A DNA stretch of 28,446 nucleotides from Chloroflexota bacterium (GTDB lineage Bacteria > Chloroflexota > Dehalococcoidia > SM23-28-2 > RBG-16-64-32), in NCBI GenBank assembly GCA_022561095.1, contig JADFRV010000005.1, forward strand, positions 1-28,446. The letters are read 5' to 3'. This document shows positions 7,106-15,331 of the stretch, in pieces. The translations under genes were made by a program, and so were the position numbers. Each line of letters starts with the position of its first letter. Positions within the stretch are counted from its first letter, which is position 1. The notes under the pieces were generated by a model that worked only from the letters and a program-made list of their open reading frames with translations, searched no databases and was not told where the DNA came from.

Positions 7106-8761
7106 CTAGTCTTCGAGCAGTTCGGGGCTTTCGCCCGTCGACCACTGGGTGGCGTTGGCGAAGCGTGAGGACGTCAGGAACAGAGTGCCCAGCTCTATGT
7201 TCTGGACCTCCTCAGCTACGAAGTAGGTAAAGGCGGGGTAGTACATGAGGACGCTGGGTACGTCCTCAAAGAACATCTGCTGGAACGTGTAATACAGCGT
7301 CTGGCGCTTGTCCAGGTCCGTCGTCAGGCGCGCCTCCTCGATGAGCCTGTCGGTGTCCTCGTTCTGGTAGCCGGCGATGTTCCCGCTGTCGGGGGGCTCC
7401 ACCTGGGAGCTGTGCCAGACGGGGTAAGGGTCGGGGTCGGGGCCCGGGTCCCAGCCGAAGATCGCCGCCTGATATTGGCGGGGTGCCAGGAACTCACGCC
7501 TCAGGTCAGAGTCTTGGGGGGTGACGGCGACTTGGATGCCCACTTCCGCCAACTGGTTGGCGACCATTTCAGCGATGGCGATGCGCAGGGGGTCCTGATC
7601 GGTCATGAGGGAGACGCGTAGCTCCTTACCGTCCTTCTGGCGGACGCCGTCGTCCGTCGTCTCCCAGCCGGCTTCCTCGAGCAACTCTCTGGCCGTATCC
7701 AGGTCGTGCGGGCGGGGCTCCAGCAGTGGGTTATAGGCCCAGGTGCCCGGGACTATAGGGGAGTCGGCGCGGACCGCCCGACCGCCCAATAGTTCGCTGA
7801 TGACGTCGTCTACATTGACGCTCAACGCTACCGCCTCACGGAGAGCCTTGTCGTCAAAGGGGGGCTGGCTGTTGTTCAGGAAGAGCATCAGTATGCGGGT
7901 GCGGTTGGAGGTGTAGGCCCGCAGGCCCTCCGTGGAAGTCAGGAGGTCGAAGTCTTCCTGGCTGGCGCTGGGTCCCAACAGGACTCCCTGCACTTCGCCG
8001 CGGCTGAGCGCGGCCGCGGCCGTTGAGGGGTTGGGGAAGAAGCGAAACTCGATCTCGTCTATGGCCGGCCGTTCGCCGTAGTAGGTGGGGTTGGCTCGCA
8101 GGATAGCCTTGGATTGGTCCAGTTGAGCGAGGCGGAACGGCCCAGTCCCCGCTGGCGCTTGGTTGAAGGGGCTATCTTGAATAGTGGCGGCAGAGGTGCC
8201 TTCCAGGATGTGCTTAGGCAGGAGGCCGATGCTGGTGAAGGAGAGGAACGGTGCGAACGGCGCAGACAGTTCGCATATGAGGGTGAATTCGTCAGGGGCG
8301 TTGCAGGAGACCTGGCGCCAGAGTTGCCCCAACCTGGAGTCGCTGGGCAGGTCCGGGTCGGCGAGCAGTTCGTAGGTGAACAGCGCGTCCTCGGCGGTGA
8401 AGGCGGCGCCGGTATGCCAGTTTACATCGCGGCGCAGTTTAAAGGTGTAGTTGAGGCCGTCTGGGCTGACCTCCCAGGACTGGGCTAAGTCGGGGAGGAC
8501 CTGACCGTCGAGGCCGAGGCGGGTGAGGCCTGAGAACACCAGCGACGCCAGATCGGCGTCCGTATCGTTGAGGGGTGCGAACAGAGGGTTCACGCGGGCG
8601 GGGGAGCCGACGATCGCCTCAACGTAGCGCTGCTGGCGCTGCTCCTCAGGGGAGGAGGTCAGGGGGTTGGCGAGGATGAACCCGAGGGCTATGGCTACGA
8701 CACCGAGGAAGAGGACGGTTAGAAGGGGCCATTGTGGGCGTGGGATGCGTTGCTGGCTCAT
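7106..8761 (-). CDS. ABC transporter peptide-type substrate-binding protein (family 5)
   Basis: This 551-residue extracytoplasmic solute-binding protein (SBP_bac_5, the OppA/DppA family) would capture peptides or similar solutes for an ABC importer. Residues 14-32 form one hydrophobic N-terminal anchor without a lipobox cysteine, so it is probably a membrane-tethered or cleaved signal. Family signatures follow: LAQSWEVSPDGLNYTFKLRRDVNWHTGAAFTAEDALFTYELL at about 91-132, GTGPFRL near 207, and LNNSQPPFDDKALREAVALSVN near 293. No permease or ATPase gene is adjacent; it sits between secG and the DUF62 gene in a housekeeping operon. No Shine-Dalgarno is visible before the ATG. The ligand is unknown. 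Confidence 0.9.
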   Translation of the reverse strand: MSQQRIPRPQWPLLTVLFLGVVAIALGFILANPLTSSPEEQRQQRYVEAIVGSPARVNPLFAPLNDTDADLASLVFSGLTRLGLDGQVLPDLAQSWEVSPDGLNYTFKLRRDVNWHTGAAFTAEDALFTYELLADPDLPSDSRLGQLWRQVSCNAPDEFTLICELSAPFAPFLSFTSIGLLPKHILEGTSAATIQDSPFNQAPAGTGPFRLAQLDQSKAILRANPTYYGERPAIDEIEFRFFPNPSTAAAALSRGEVQGVLLGPSASQEDFDLLTSTEGLRAYTSNRTRILMLFLNNSQPPFDDKALREAVALSVNVDDVISELLGGRAVRADSPIVPGTWAYNPLLEPRPHDLDTARELLEEAGWETTDDGVRQKDGKELRVSLMTDQDPLRIAIAEMVANQLAEVGIQVAVTPQDSDLRREFLAPRQYQAAIFGWDPGPDPDPYPVWHSSQVEPPDSGNIAGYQNEDTDRLIEEARLTTDLDKRQTLYYTFQQMFFEDVPSVLMYYPAFTYFVAEEVQNIELGTLFLTSSRFANATQWSTGESPELLED

Positions 8762-8782
8762 GGGGCGGGCGCGGCGGGACGG

Positions 8783-9004
8783 CTAGCGGGACTCTACCAC
8801 GCTTACGGCGGCGACGACTAACCAGATGACCACCAGAACGATGGTCATCTGAAAGAGCGTCTTTTCGATGCCACGGCGCGTCCGCACGAATGAGCCGCTC
8901 TGCAGGCCGCCTATCCCTTCGCCTTTCACCTGGAGCAGGATAATCGCGATAAGGGATATCGAGATAAGGATCATCGCGATGGCGAGGTAGTCTGTCAGGT
9001 CCAC
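8783..9004 (-). CDS. secG: Preprotein translocase subunit SecG
   Basis: SecG assists protein export through the SecYEG channel. The 73-residue protein has the family layout: a first transmembrane helix at about residues 5-26, the LLQVKGEGIGG loop, and a second helix at about 51-69. The start is GTG 9004. It lies 26 bases downstream of yvcK and 21 bases upstream of the solute-binding protein, all on the minus strand, consistent with one transcript. Confidence 0.93.
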   Translation of the reverse strand: MDLTDYLAIAMILISISLIAIILLQVKGEGIGGLQSGSFVRTRRGIEKTLFQMTIVLVVIWLVVAAVSVVESR

Positions 9005-9030
9005 TTGCTGCTCTTAACTACTATGTTGTG

Positions 9031-10374
9031 CTATTTCTCTAAAGCGCCGACCAGCTTCTTGTCCGCCTCCGGAACCGCCGCCTGCGGCTGGTTACGATCG
9101 TAATAGATACGCATCATCGTCTGGGCGAGTTTCCTAGAGTCGTGGTGGTAGCGGTTACTCTCGCTGACCACGTCTGCCTTGACTAATCGTATTCCATTTT
9201 CCAGTAGAGAGTCTACTGCTACCGGCTGGGAAAGGTCGGCGTTGGGGAGCGTACCTCTAAGGTTATTGTTGACCACTATCCAGCGCAGTAGATGGCCGCC
9301 GATGTGCTCCTCGATAGCGTCGACATGCTGGGCGAGGCTGAAGCCGTCGGTCTCGCCGGGCTGGGTGGCGACGTTGCAGATGTAGGCCTTGACAGCCGGC
9401 GAGGCGGCGAACGCGCGGCGGATGCCTTTGACGAGCAGGTTGGGGAGGATGCTGGTATAGAGGCTGCCGGGCCCCAGAATGATCATGTCTGCGTCCAGGA
9501 TGGCGCGTACGGCCTCGGGATGGGCGGGGGAGTCCTCCGGCTGGAGGAAGACCTCCTTGATCCGGCCTTTCGCCTTCGTGTCGCTAATGCTGGACTCGCC
9601 CTCGATGGTTTGTGCATCATCCATCTTGGCGCAGAGGGTGACGTTGGCCAGCGTCGAGGGGATGATCTGGCCGCGTACTGCAAGGACGCGGCTGGTCTGA
9701 CGGATAGCGTCCTCGAAGTTGCCGACCACGCCTGACATCGCCACGATGAACAGGTTTCCGAAGGAGTGTCCGGCCAGTCCGGAGCCATCCGAGAAGCGGT
9801 ACTGGAACAGACTCGTCATCAACGGCTCGGCGTCGGCCAGGGCGGCGATGCAGTTGCGGACGTCGCCGGGGGGCAGCGTGCCCAGTTCGCGGCGCAGGCG
9901 GCCGGAGCTGCCGCCGTCATCCGCCACGGTGACTATGGCGGTGAGGTTAGTAGTGTATGACTTGAGGCCTCGCAGAAGGGTGGCCAGCCCGGTGCCGCCG
10001 CCGATAGCCACGATCTTGGGGCCGCGACGCAGCGCCCGCTGGTTGTAGATCATATTCACGATGCTCTCGTTGCCGTTGCGGCTGGGCATTACTGCCGAGA
10101 CGATGGAGTGGTTGAGCTTCCAGAAGGCGAAGATTATCAGCCCGCCGGCGGAGATCATGAACGCCACACCCCTGATGTAGCGGGGGATGAACTGCAGGGT
10201 CAGGTAGTAGACGAATCCCGGGAAGGTGAATCCGGAGATGTAGGCCTCGCGCATGATGTAGGCGAGGCCGAAGGTCATAATGGCCACGCCGATGATCATT
10301 AAGGCAAGCCATCGTTTGATGTGCATGCCCGGATAGAACCACTTGAGGAAATCAGCGTCGAGTAGGCGTCTCAT
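9031..10374 (-). CDS. yvcK: YvcK/CofD-like protein with N-terminal membrane anchor
   Basis: YvcK proteins bind UDP-sugars (UDP-GlcNAc in Bacillus) and affect cell shape and peptidoglycan precursor flow. Of 447 residues, about 120-430 are the YvcK/CofD-like domain, beginning KIVAIGGGTGLATLLRGLK (GGGTG 125-129), then TVADDGGSSGRLR and GPGSLYTSILPNLLV. The first 95 residues are an extension with hydrophobic segments at about 22-41, 51-62 and 68-86, so the domain is membrane-tethered; Bacillus YvcK lacks this. Similar extensions are known in other phyla. The gene follows gatB by 36 bases and precedes secG by 26. Assignment is sure; the role of the anchor is inference. Confidence 0.92.
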   Translation of the reverse strand: MRRLLDADFLKWFYPGMHIKRWLALMIIGVAIMTFGLAYIMREAYISGFTFPGFVYYLTLQFIPRYIRGVAFMISAGGLIIFAFWKLNHSIVSAVMPSRNGNESIVNMIYNQRALRRGPKIVAIGGGTGLATLLRGLKSYTTNLTAIVTVADDGGSSGRLRRELGTLPPGDVRNCIAALADAEPLMTSLFQYRFSDGSGLAGHSFGNLFIVAMSGVVGNFEDAIRQTSRVLAVRGQIIPSTLANVTLCAKMDDAQTIEGESSISDTKAKGRIKEVFLQPEDSPAHPEAVRAILDADMIILGPGSLYTSILPNLLVKGIRRAFAASPAVKAYICNVATQPGETDGFSLAQHVDAIEEHIGGHLLRWIVVNNNLRGTLPNADLSQPVAVDSLLENGIRLVKADVVSESNRYHHDSRKLAQTMMRIYYDRNQPQAAVPEADKKLVGALEK

Positions 10375-10410
10375 AGTCCTATACTGATAACGTCGGTGAC
10401 CGGGAAATGT

Positions 10411-11892
10411 TTACGGGCTGTCACTCAGTTTTTCCTTCAGCAGCTGGTGCACCATTCCCGGTTTGGCGCGGCCCCGCGTCTCTCGCATGACCTGGCCGAC
10501 CAGGAACTTGAGCGCTTCCTCCTTGCCGCCGCGGTAGTCGGCGGCGGCCTTGGCGTTGTTCTCCAGGACGCGTTCAACGGCGGCGGCGATCTCGCCGCTA
10601 GCGGTTATCTGGACGAGGCCGGCCCCCTCTACGATCTGTTTGGGGTCGCGGCCGCTCTCAAACATCTCCTGGAAGACGCCCTTAGCGGTCTTGCCGCTGA
10701 TGGTGCCGTCCTCCTGGAGGTCGATGAGCTGTGACAGGGCCCTGGGAGTGATCTTTGCCTCGCTGATCCCCATGTTGCGGGCGTTAAGCAGGCCGGCCAG
10801 TTCGCCGTTGATCCAGTTGGCGATGGCCTTAGCCCGCTTCCGGCGCTTCGCTTCCGGGGCGAGGGCCACTGTAGCCTCGAAGTAGTCCGCTTTCGTGCGC
10901 GTCTCAGTGAGCAGAGACACGTCGTACTCAGACAGTCCGTACTCTGAGAGGAACCGGGCCAGCTTGGCGTCCGGGAGCTCCGGCATCTGGGCGCGGATCT
11001 CCTCCAGCCACTCGCGGTCGACGACGATAGGCGGCAGGTCGGGTTCCGGGAAGTAGCGGTAGTCGTTGGCGTACTCCTTGCTTCGCTGGGATACGGTCAC
11101 CCCTTGGTCGTCTACCCAGCCGCGCGTCTCCTGAGGTATGCGGCCGCCATCGTCCAGTATCTCCCGCTGTCGTTCCACCTCGTGGTTCAGGGCGCGGTAG
11201 ACGGAGCGGAAGCTGTTCATGTTCTTGACCTCTACCTTGCTGCCAAGCTCGCTGGCGCCCATAGGGCGGAGAGAGACGTTAGCGTCGCAGCGGAAGTTGC
11301 CCTCCTCCATGTTACCGGCGCAGACATCGAGGTAGCGCAGGATCTGGCGCAGCTTCACCAGGTAGGCCCGCGCCTCCTCAGGAGAGCGCATGTCTGGTTC
11401 GCTGACGGTCTCCATCAAGGGAACGCCGGAGCGGTTGACGTCCACCAGGCTGTACGACTCGCCGGCGGGGCTCTTCACGTGAATCAGCTTGGCGGTATCC
11501 TCCTCTAGATGGACGCGGGTGATGCCGATCCGTTTGAGCTGACCGTCCGGCTCAATCTCCAGCCAGCCGCCTGTGCAGAGCGGCTGATCGTACTCGGATA
11601 TCTGGTAGCCTTTCATCAAGTCCGGGTAGGGGTAGTTCTTGCGGTCGAACTTGGCCTGCTCCGGCACCTCGCAGTTGAGGGCGAGTCCGGTCATGATGGT
11701 CATCTCCACCGCCCGCTTGTTGATGACGGGGAGGACGCCGGGCATACCCAGGCAGATGGGGCAGACGTGGGTGTTGGGCGACGAATCGGCGTAGGAGGCG
11801 GAGCAGGGACAGAACATCTTGCTGCGTGTAAGCAGCTGAGCGTGGACCTCAAGGCCAATGATCGTCTCGTACTGGACGGCGGTTGTGGTCAT
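10411..11892 (-). CDS. gatB: Asp/Glu-tRNA(Asn/Gln) amidotransferase subunit B
   Basis: GatB is the kinase/tRNA-binding subunit of the GatCAB amidotransferase, which converts misacylated Glu-tRNA(Gln) or Asp-tRNA(Asn) to the correct amide. At 493 residues it is full length. It shows the opening YETIIGLEVHAQLLTRSKMFC, a zinc-binding cysteine set (CPCSASY with CPICLG), the KFDRKNYPYPDLMKGYQISEYDQP signature near 84-107, and a C-terminal YqeY-like tail (KFLVGQVMRETRGRAKP). It is the first gene of the five-gene minus-strand operon. gatA and gatC are not in the window. Its ATG lies only about 5 bases from the predicted transcription start. Confidence 0.97.
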   Translation of the reverse strand: MTTTAVQYETIIGLEVHAQLLTRSKMFCPCSASYADSSPNTHVCPICLGMPGVLPVINKRAVEMTIMTGLALNCEVPEQAKFDRKNYPYPDLMKGYQISEYDQPLCTGGWLEIEPDGQLKRIGITRVHLEEDTAKLIHVKSPAGESYSLVDVNRSGVPLMETVSEPDMRSPEEARAYLVKLRQILRYLDVCAGNMEEGNFRCDANVSLRPMGASELGSKVEVKNMNSFRSVYRALNHEVERQREILDDGGRIPQETRGWVDDQGVTVSQRSKEYANDYRYFPEPDLPPIVVDREWLEEIRAQMPELPDAKLARFLSEYGLSEYDVSLLTETRTKADYFEATVALAPEAKRRKRAKAIANWINGELAGLLNARNMGISEAKITPRALSQLIDLQEDGTISGKTAKGVFQEMFESGRDPKQIVEGAGLVQITASGEIAAAVERVLENNAKAAADYRGGKEEALKFLVGQVMRETRGRAKPGMVHQLLKEKLSDSP

Positions 11893-11903
11893 GGGTCAGG
11901 GTG

Positions 11904-11933
11904 AGTATATCAGCGGCGCGGGCAGGTGAACAA
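11904..11933 (-). promoter_or_regulatory. Promoter of the gatB operon, near-leaderless
   Basis: On the minus strand, TTGTTC (11933-11928) and TATACT (11909-11904) are 18 bases apart. Initiation would fall near 11897, only about 5 bases before the gatB ATG at 11892, and no Shine-Dalgarno is present. The transcript is therefore probably leaderless. Confidence 0.5.
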
Positions 11934-12044
11934 GGCCACAAGCCGCGAACTCAAACGGGCTGGACAGACTCCCGAGAAGCGCCTATCATTGCCTATCACC
12001 GTGGCGGGCTGAGCTGGATACCGGTCGTAACCGGCTGACGGCGC

Positions 12045-12764
12045 TCACTCCTTGACCGCCCGCTGGCTGGAGGGGAGAGCCGCCCGCGCCTCTTGGGGCC
12101 AGTCCGTGATGATGCCGTCCAGCCCCAAAGCCAGCTTAGCCGCTATCGATTCCGTGTCGCGGCTCATGGAGTAAACCTTTAGGCCGCGGCGGTGGGCCTC
12201 GTCGACAAACGTGGCGGTTATCGACTGCCAGTGGGCGGAGACGGCGCCTGCCCCGAAGCGGAGGGCATCGTCCAGAAAGCGGTGAAGCCTGCCGGCCCAC
12301 CTCACGTTCCGCAGCAGCGCGGACTCGATCTCAGGTGCCTCACCGGCGGTGTGACGCACGGCTTTACCGTGCATCGACCAAAGCAGGGTGCGGCTCTCCA
12401 GGCGCTGCCGTCGCACCTCAGCCAGCGTAGCGGCGGCGGCCGAGGCGTGCTTGAGCTCGATGGCTACGGTCAGAGCGGGGGGGAGGGCCGCCAGCGCTTC
12501 GGCTAAGGTGGGTACGGGCTCGGAGCCGCCCTTGAGGTGAAGGCGGCGTAGCAGGGAGTAGGGGAGGAGCCGCGCCGGCCAGTACAGCCCGGCGGTGCGC
12601 CAGAGGGTCTTGTCGTGCATCAGAATCGGGACGCCGTCGAGCGTGCGCTGGACGTCGATCTCGACGCCGTCGGCGCCTAGCTCCGCCGCCCGACGGATCC
12701 CCTGCAGGCTGTTTTCGGGGGCGTGCCGGGGGCAGGTGCGATGGGCGATGATGACGGCAGGCAT
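12045..12764 (-). CDS. Glycerophosphodiester phosphodiesterase (paralogue 1)
   Basis: This 239-residue GDPD-family TIM-barrel enzyme would hydrolyse glycerophosphodiesters to glycerol-3-phosphate and an alcohol. Catalytic motifs are visible: IIAHR (His8-Arg9), HAPENSLQGI, ADGVEIDVQ (the Glu and Asp metal ligands), GVPILMHD (second catalytic His), ELKH, and IITDWP near the C-terminus. The HRG motif reads HRT. The ATG at 12764 was chosen because the barrel starts there; the in-frame extension upstream runs into the decayed tRNA-Leu. It shares HxxCxxHAPEN with the second copy at 23232-23942. There is no obvious partner gene. Confidence 0.88.
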   Translation of the reverse strand: MPAVIIAHRTCPRHAPENSLQGIRRAAELGADGVEIDVQRTLDGVPILMHDKTLWRTAGLYWPARLLPYSLLRRLHLKGGSEPVPTLAEALAALPPALTVAIELKHASAAAATLAEVRRQRLESRTLLWSMHGKAVRHTAGEAPEIESALLRNVRWAGRLHRFLDDALRFGAGAVSAHWQSITATFVDEAHRRGLKVYSMSRDTESIAAKLALGLDGIITDWPQEARAALPSSQRAVKE

Positions 12765-12809
12765 GTCCGTAACATTGTACGGTGCGGGGGTGTCGGTACG
12801 AAAATGGTG

Positions 12810-12914
12810 GCCGGGGGTGGGGCGCGAACCCGCAAACCCCTTTCGGGACAACGGATTTTAAGTCCGGCGCGCCTACCTGCCGGCAGGCAGGTTTACCGGC
12901 TTCGCTACCCCGAC
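12810..12914 (-). pseudogene. Decayed tRNA-Leu(UAA) interrupted in the D-loop
   Basis: This sequence is strongly similar to the intact tRNA-Leu(UAA) at 17625-17710 and identical over 30 bases (12837-12866 versus 17653-17682), including the TAA anticodon and variable arm. It is exactly 20 bases longer because a palindromic element sits in the D-loop. Other damage: the outer anticodon-stem pair is C/T, the T stem has a C/A mismatch (GCGGG against CCCAC), and the base after the acceptor stem is C rather than the A needed for leucine charging, displacing the CCA by one. With the insertion removed, the length (85) matches the intact gene. It is probably non-functional, unless processed in some unusual way. 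Confidence 0.75.
12874..12897. repeat. Palindromic element, copy 2, inside the tRNA D-loop, with TACC duplication
   Basis: TACC at 12874-12877 is repeated at 12894-12897. Between them is the palindrome-rich TGCCGGCAGGCAGG. Removing one TACC plus the element restores a normal D-arm length. The duplicated tetramer looks like a target-site duplication from insertion of a small mobile repeat of the same family as 459-478 and 28106-28125. Confidence 0.65.
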
Positions 12915-13230
12915 AGGGATACGATTTAGGCCATTTACAGCTCAGGCGTTCTAGGCGCTATATTGAATGTGCCCAACGGGATACTTGCGTATCATACCCG
13001 TCAGGCCCTATGCTTCCTGCTGGAATCGAGAGACAGCCGATCGGCGACGACTCTCGCATGCAGAGGCGGCATCGCCGATGGCTGGGCTATCCCGCAGTTC
13101 GACAGCTAGTGCTTCGGTCCATGGCGCCGGGAAGGCATGGGCTGGAGCAGCGATCGTCCGCTTATGGGCGATTCGACACGTTAGCACGGTAACTGTTCGC
13201 GGACGCTCGTTCCGGGAGGGAGCAGTTGGT
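12915..13230. other. Intergenic region upstream of the three-domain enzyme
   Basis: These 316 bases have no convincing gene. A possible promoter, TTTACA (12934-12939) and TATATT (12959-12964) with a long 19-base spacer, faces the downstream gene and would give a leader of about 260 bases. The frame of the downstream gene happens to be open through most of this region, but the encoded peptide is Arg/Ser/Ala-rich with no recognisable domain. I therefore treat it as leader. Confidence 0.4.
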
Positions 13231-15291
13231 GTGAAATGCCTGATATTGGCCGCGGGCGATGGTGGGCGCATGGCGCAGATATGCGACTCCAAGCCGCTTG
13301 TCCCCGTCGCCGGGCTACCGCTCATCGAGAGGAGTATCGCAACCGCGCAGCAGGCGGGCATCACAGAGTTCTACGTGGTGACCGGCCATGAAGCCGAACG
13401 TGTGGAGGCGTTCTTAGAGGATCTAAGCCGGCGCCGGAGTGTAAGAATCACCCCGATCAGGAACGAACAGTGGGAGCTGGGCAACGGGAGCTCTCTTCTC
13501 AAGGCGCGGGACAGAATTCGTGAGCCTTTCGTGCTGCTTATGGGCGATCACGTGTTCGACGAGATCATCCTCCGACAGCTTGTCCGAGAGCCGCTGAAGG
13601 AGGGAGAGGTGATCCTGGCGGCCGATTTCGGGGTGGAGAGTAACCATCTGGTTGACCTCAGCGATGTAACGAAGGTGTTGGCCGATGACCACCGGCTCAT
13701 CGGGATCGGAAAAGAGATCGAGACGTACAACGCCTACGACACAGGGATATTCCTCTGCTCTCCGGCGATATTCTCTGTCGTCGAGGAGAGCATAGCCGAT
13801 GGGGACGGGTCTGTCAGCGGCGCCATACGCCGTTTGGCGAGCAGGGGCAAGGCGAAGGTAATGGATGTCCAGGGGCACTACTGGGTTGACGTTGACACTC
13901 CGCGCGATCTAAAGAGAGCTGAGGCGCTTCTCTACGGCAGCCTAACCAAGCCGAACGATGGTTTCATCTCCCGGGCGATCAACCGGAGAGTTTCCATCGG
14001 TATCTTTACGCCGTTGTTGCTTAAGCTATCCAGGCGCGTTACGGCAAATCAGGTCTCGATTTTGAGTTTCGCTGTCAGCTTGGCAGCCAGCCTATCCTTC
14101 TTCCTTGCTCTTCCCGTGATAGGCGGGCTCCTCATTCAGTTGGCCAGTATCCTGGATGGAAGTGACGGCGAGGTCGCGCGGCTGAAGAAGATGCAATCGC
14201 CGTTTGGAAACTTCTTCGATGCCGTGTTGGACCGTTACTCAGACGGCTTCATCCTGTTTGGAATGTTCTACTATTCCATGACCGCCACGGGGATTACGGA
14301 CCTGTTTGGACGGTACTCCACCCCCCTCGTCCTCGGTGCGTCGATGTTGGCGCTGGTCGGTACGCTAATGGTCAGCTATACCTCTGCGAAGTCGGTTGCG
14401 GATTTCGGCTATCAGTATAGCGGCCGCTGGAGCGCAGCCGGGAGAGGCAGGGACCTACGGCTATTCGTTCTTGCTGTCGGCGGAGTCGCCACGTTGATTC
14501 ACCCGGTTTCCGTGTTCGTGGCGATCCTGGCCGTTGCTCTCCTGACGAACGCGACAGTGTTGCGGCGTATCTGGATATCTTGGGACTACTCGCGCAGACG
14601 GGGTCCTCTGACAGGCATCAGCCTGAAGGCGGTAATCTTCGATTTCGACGGCACGATCGCGGACACGATGCCCTTCCTATCGGGCCTGGCGGTTAATCTA
14701 ATGACGGAAAATTATGCGATTTCGAACGAGGAGGCTGGCAGGAGATATCTGGCAACAACCGGGATGGACTTCGGTAGCCAGGTCGAAGAGATCTTCCCGC
14801 AGCACCCCAGAAACCGCGACGTGGTCGCCACCATGGAGGCGAGCAAGGAGCGGGGGATTCTTGGGCATCCGTTGTTTGATGAGGTGTTTCCAACTCTGAC
14901 GTTCTTCAAGGAGAGAAACATCAAGCGGTTCATCTGCAGCAGCACGCGGGAGGAGATGGTCCGGCAGTACACGGCGAAAACGGGAATCGATAACCTGCTA
15001 GATGGCTGTTTCGGCTACAGGCCCGGCTTCACAAAGGGCCAGCAGATCGAGTTCATTCTGCAGCACTACCGCCTTGACCCGAATGAAGTCATTTTCGTAG
15101 GCGATTCGCTAGTGGACTATGATTTCGTGAGAGACAAGAATGTACGGTTCATCGCGATCTGCCGGCTCTTCGAGGAGCGAGAGTTTCGAGGACGGGGGCT
15201 GTTCACTGTTCGCGATTTGACTGCGCTCACACGGGAGTGGCAGCAGCCGGAAAATGTCATTCGATTCGTAGACAACGTTGATAAGGTGTAG
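13231..15291 (+). CDS. Three-domain fusion: nucleotidyltransferase, CDP-alcohol phosphotransferase, HAD phosphatase (putative di-myo-inositol phosphate synthase)
   Basis: The 686-residue protein starts at GTG 13231, which has GGGAGGG about 10 bases upstream and directly precedes the domain start. Domain 1 (about 1-235) is a sugar-nucleotidyltransferase fold with LILAAGDGGRM and KPLVPVAG (Lys21). Domain 2 (about 240-455) is a membrane CDP-alcohol phosphotransferase with the full DG-xx-AR-x8-G-x3-D-x3-D motif: Asp312-Gly313, Ala316-Arg317, Gly326, Asp330, Asp334. Domain 3 (about 463-660) is a HAD hydrolase with DFDGT (Asp471, Asp473), SST, a Lys in FTKGQ, and GDSLVD (Asp625, Asp629). Domains 1-2 match IPCT/DIPPS, which makes phosphorylated di-myo-inositol phosphate; the HAD domain could remove the last phosphate. 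The inositol substrate is inferred; another CDP-alcohol is possible. Third-position GC looks lower than in neighbours. Confidence 0.8.
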   Translation: MKCLILAAGDGGRMAQICDSKPLVPVAGLPLIERSIATAQQAGITEFYVVTGHEAERVEAFLEDLSRRRSVRITPIRNEQWELGNGSSLLKARDRIREPFVLLMGDHVFDEIILRQLVREPLKEGEVILAADFGVESNHLVDLSDVTKVLADDHRLIGIGKEIETYNAYDTGIFLCSPAIFSVVEESIADGDGSVSGAIRRLASRGKAKVMDVQGHYWVDVDTPRDLKRAEALLYGSLTKPNDGFISRAINRRVSIGIFTPLLLKLSRRVTANQVSILSFAVSLAASLSFFLALPVIGGLLIQLASILDGSDGEVARLKKMQSPFGNFFDAVLDRYSDGFILFGMFYYSMTATGITDLFGRYSTPLVLGASMLALVGTLMVSYTSAKSVADFGYQYSGRWSAAGRGRDLRLFVLAVGGVATLIHPVSVFVAILAVALLTNATVLRRIWISWDYSRRRGPLTGISLKAVIFDFDGTIADTMPFLSGLAVNLMTENYAISNEEAGRRYLATTGMDFGSQVEEIFPQHPRNRDVVATMEASKERGILGHPLFDEVFPTLTFFKERNIKRFICSSTREEMVRQYTAKTGIDNLLDGCFGYRPGFTKGQQIEFILQHYRLDPNEVIFVGDSLVDYDFVRDKNVRFIAICRLFEEREFRGRGLFTVRDLTALTREWQQPENVIRFVDNVDKV

Positions 15292-15302
15292 GAGGATATT
15301 TT

Positions 15303-15328
15303 ACGGCGGCAGGCCTATCCGCCGCCGT
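15303..15328. terminator. Hairpin between convergent genes
   Basis: ACGGCGGC (15303-15310) pairs perfectly with GCCGCCGT (15321-15328) around a 10-base loop. It lies 11 bases after the fusion gene's stop and just before the stop of the convergent trehalose synthase gene. It is likely a bidirectional terminator, though without a good U-tract on either side. Confidence 0.45.
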
Positions 15329-15331
15329 AGC

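Noticed and set aside
12967..13230. N-terminal extension of the three-domain enzyme
   Set aside because: The 88 extra residues resemble no domain. The GTG at 13231 has a good Shine-Dalgarno and directly precedes the nucleotidyltransferase fold.
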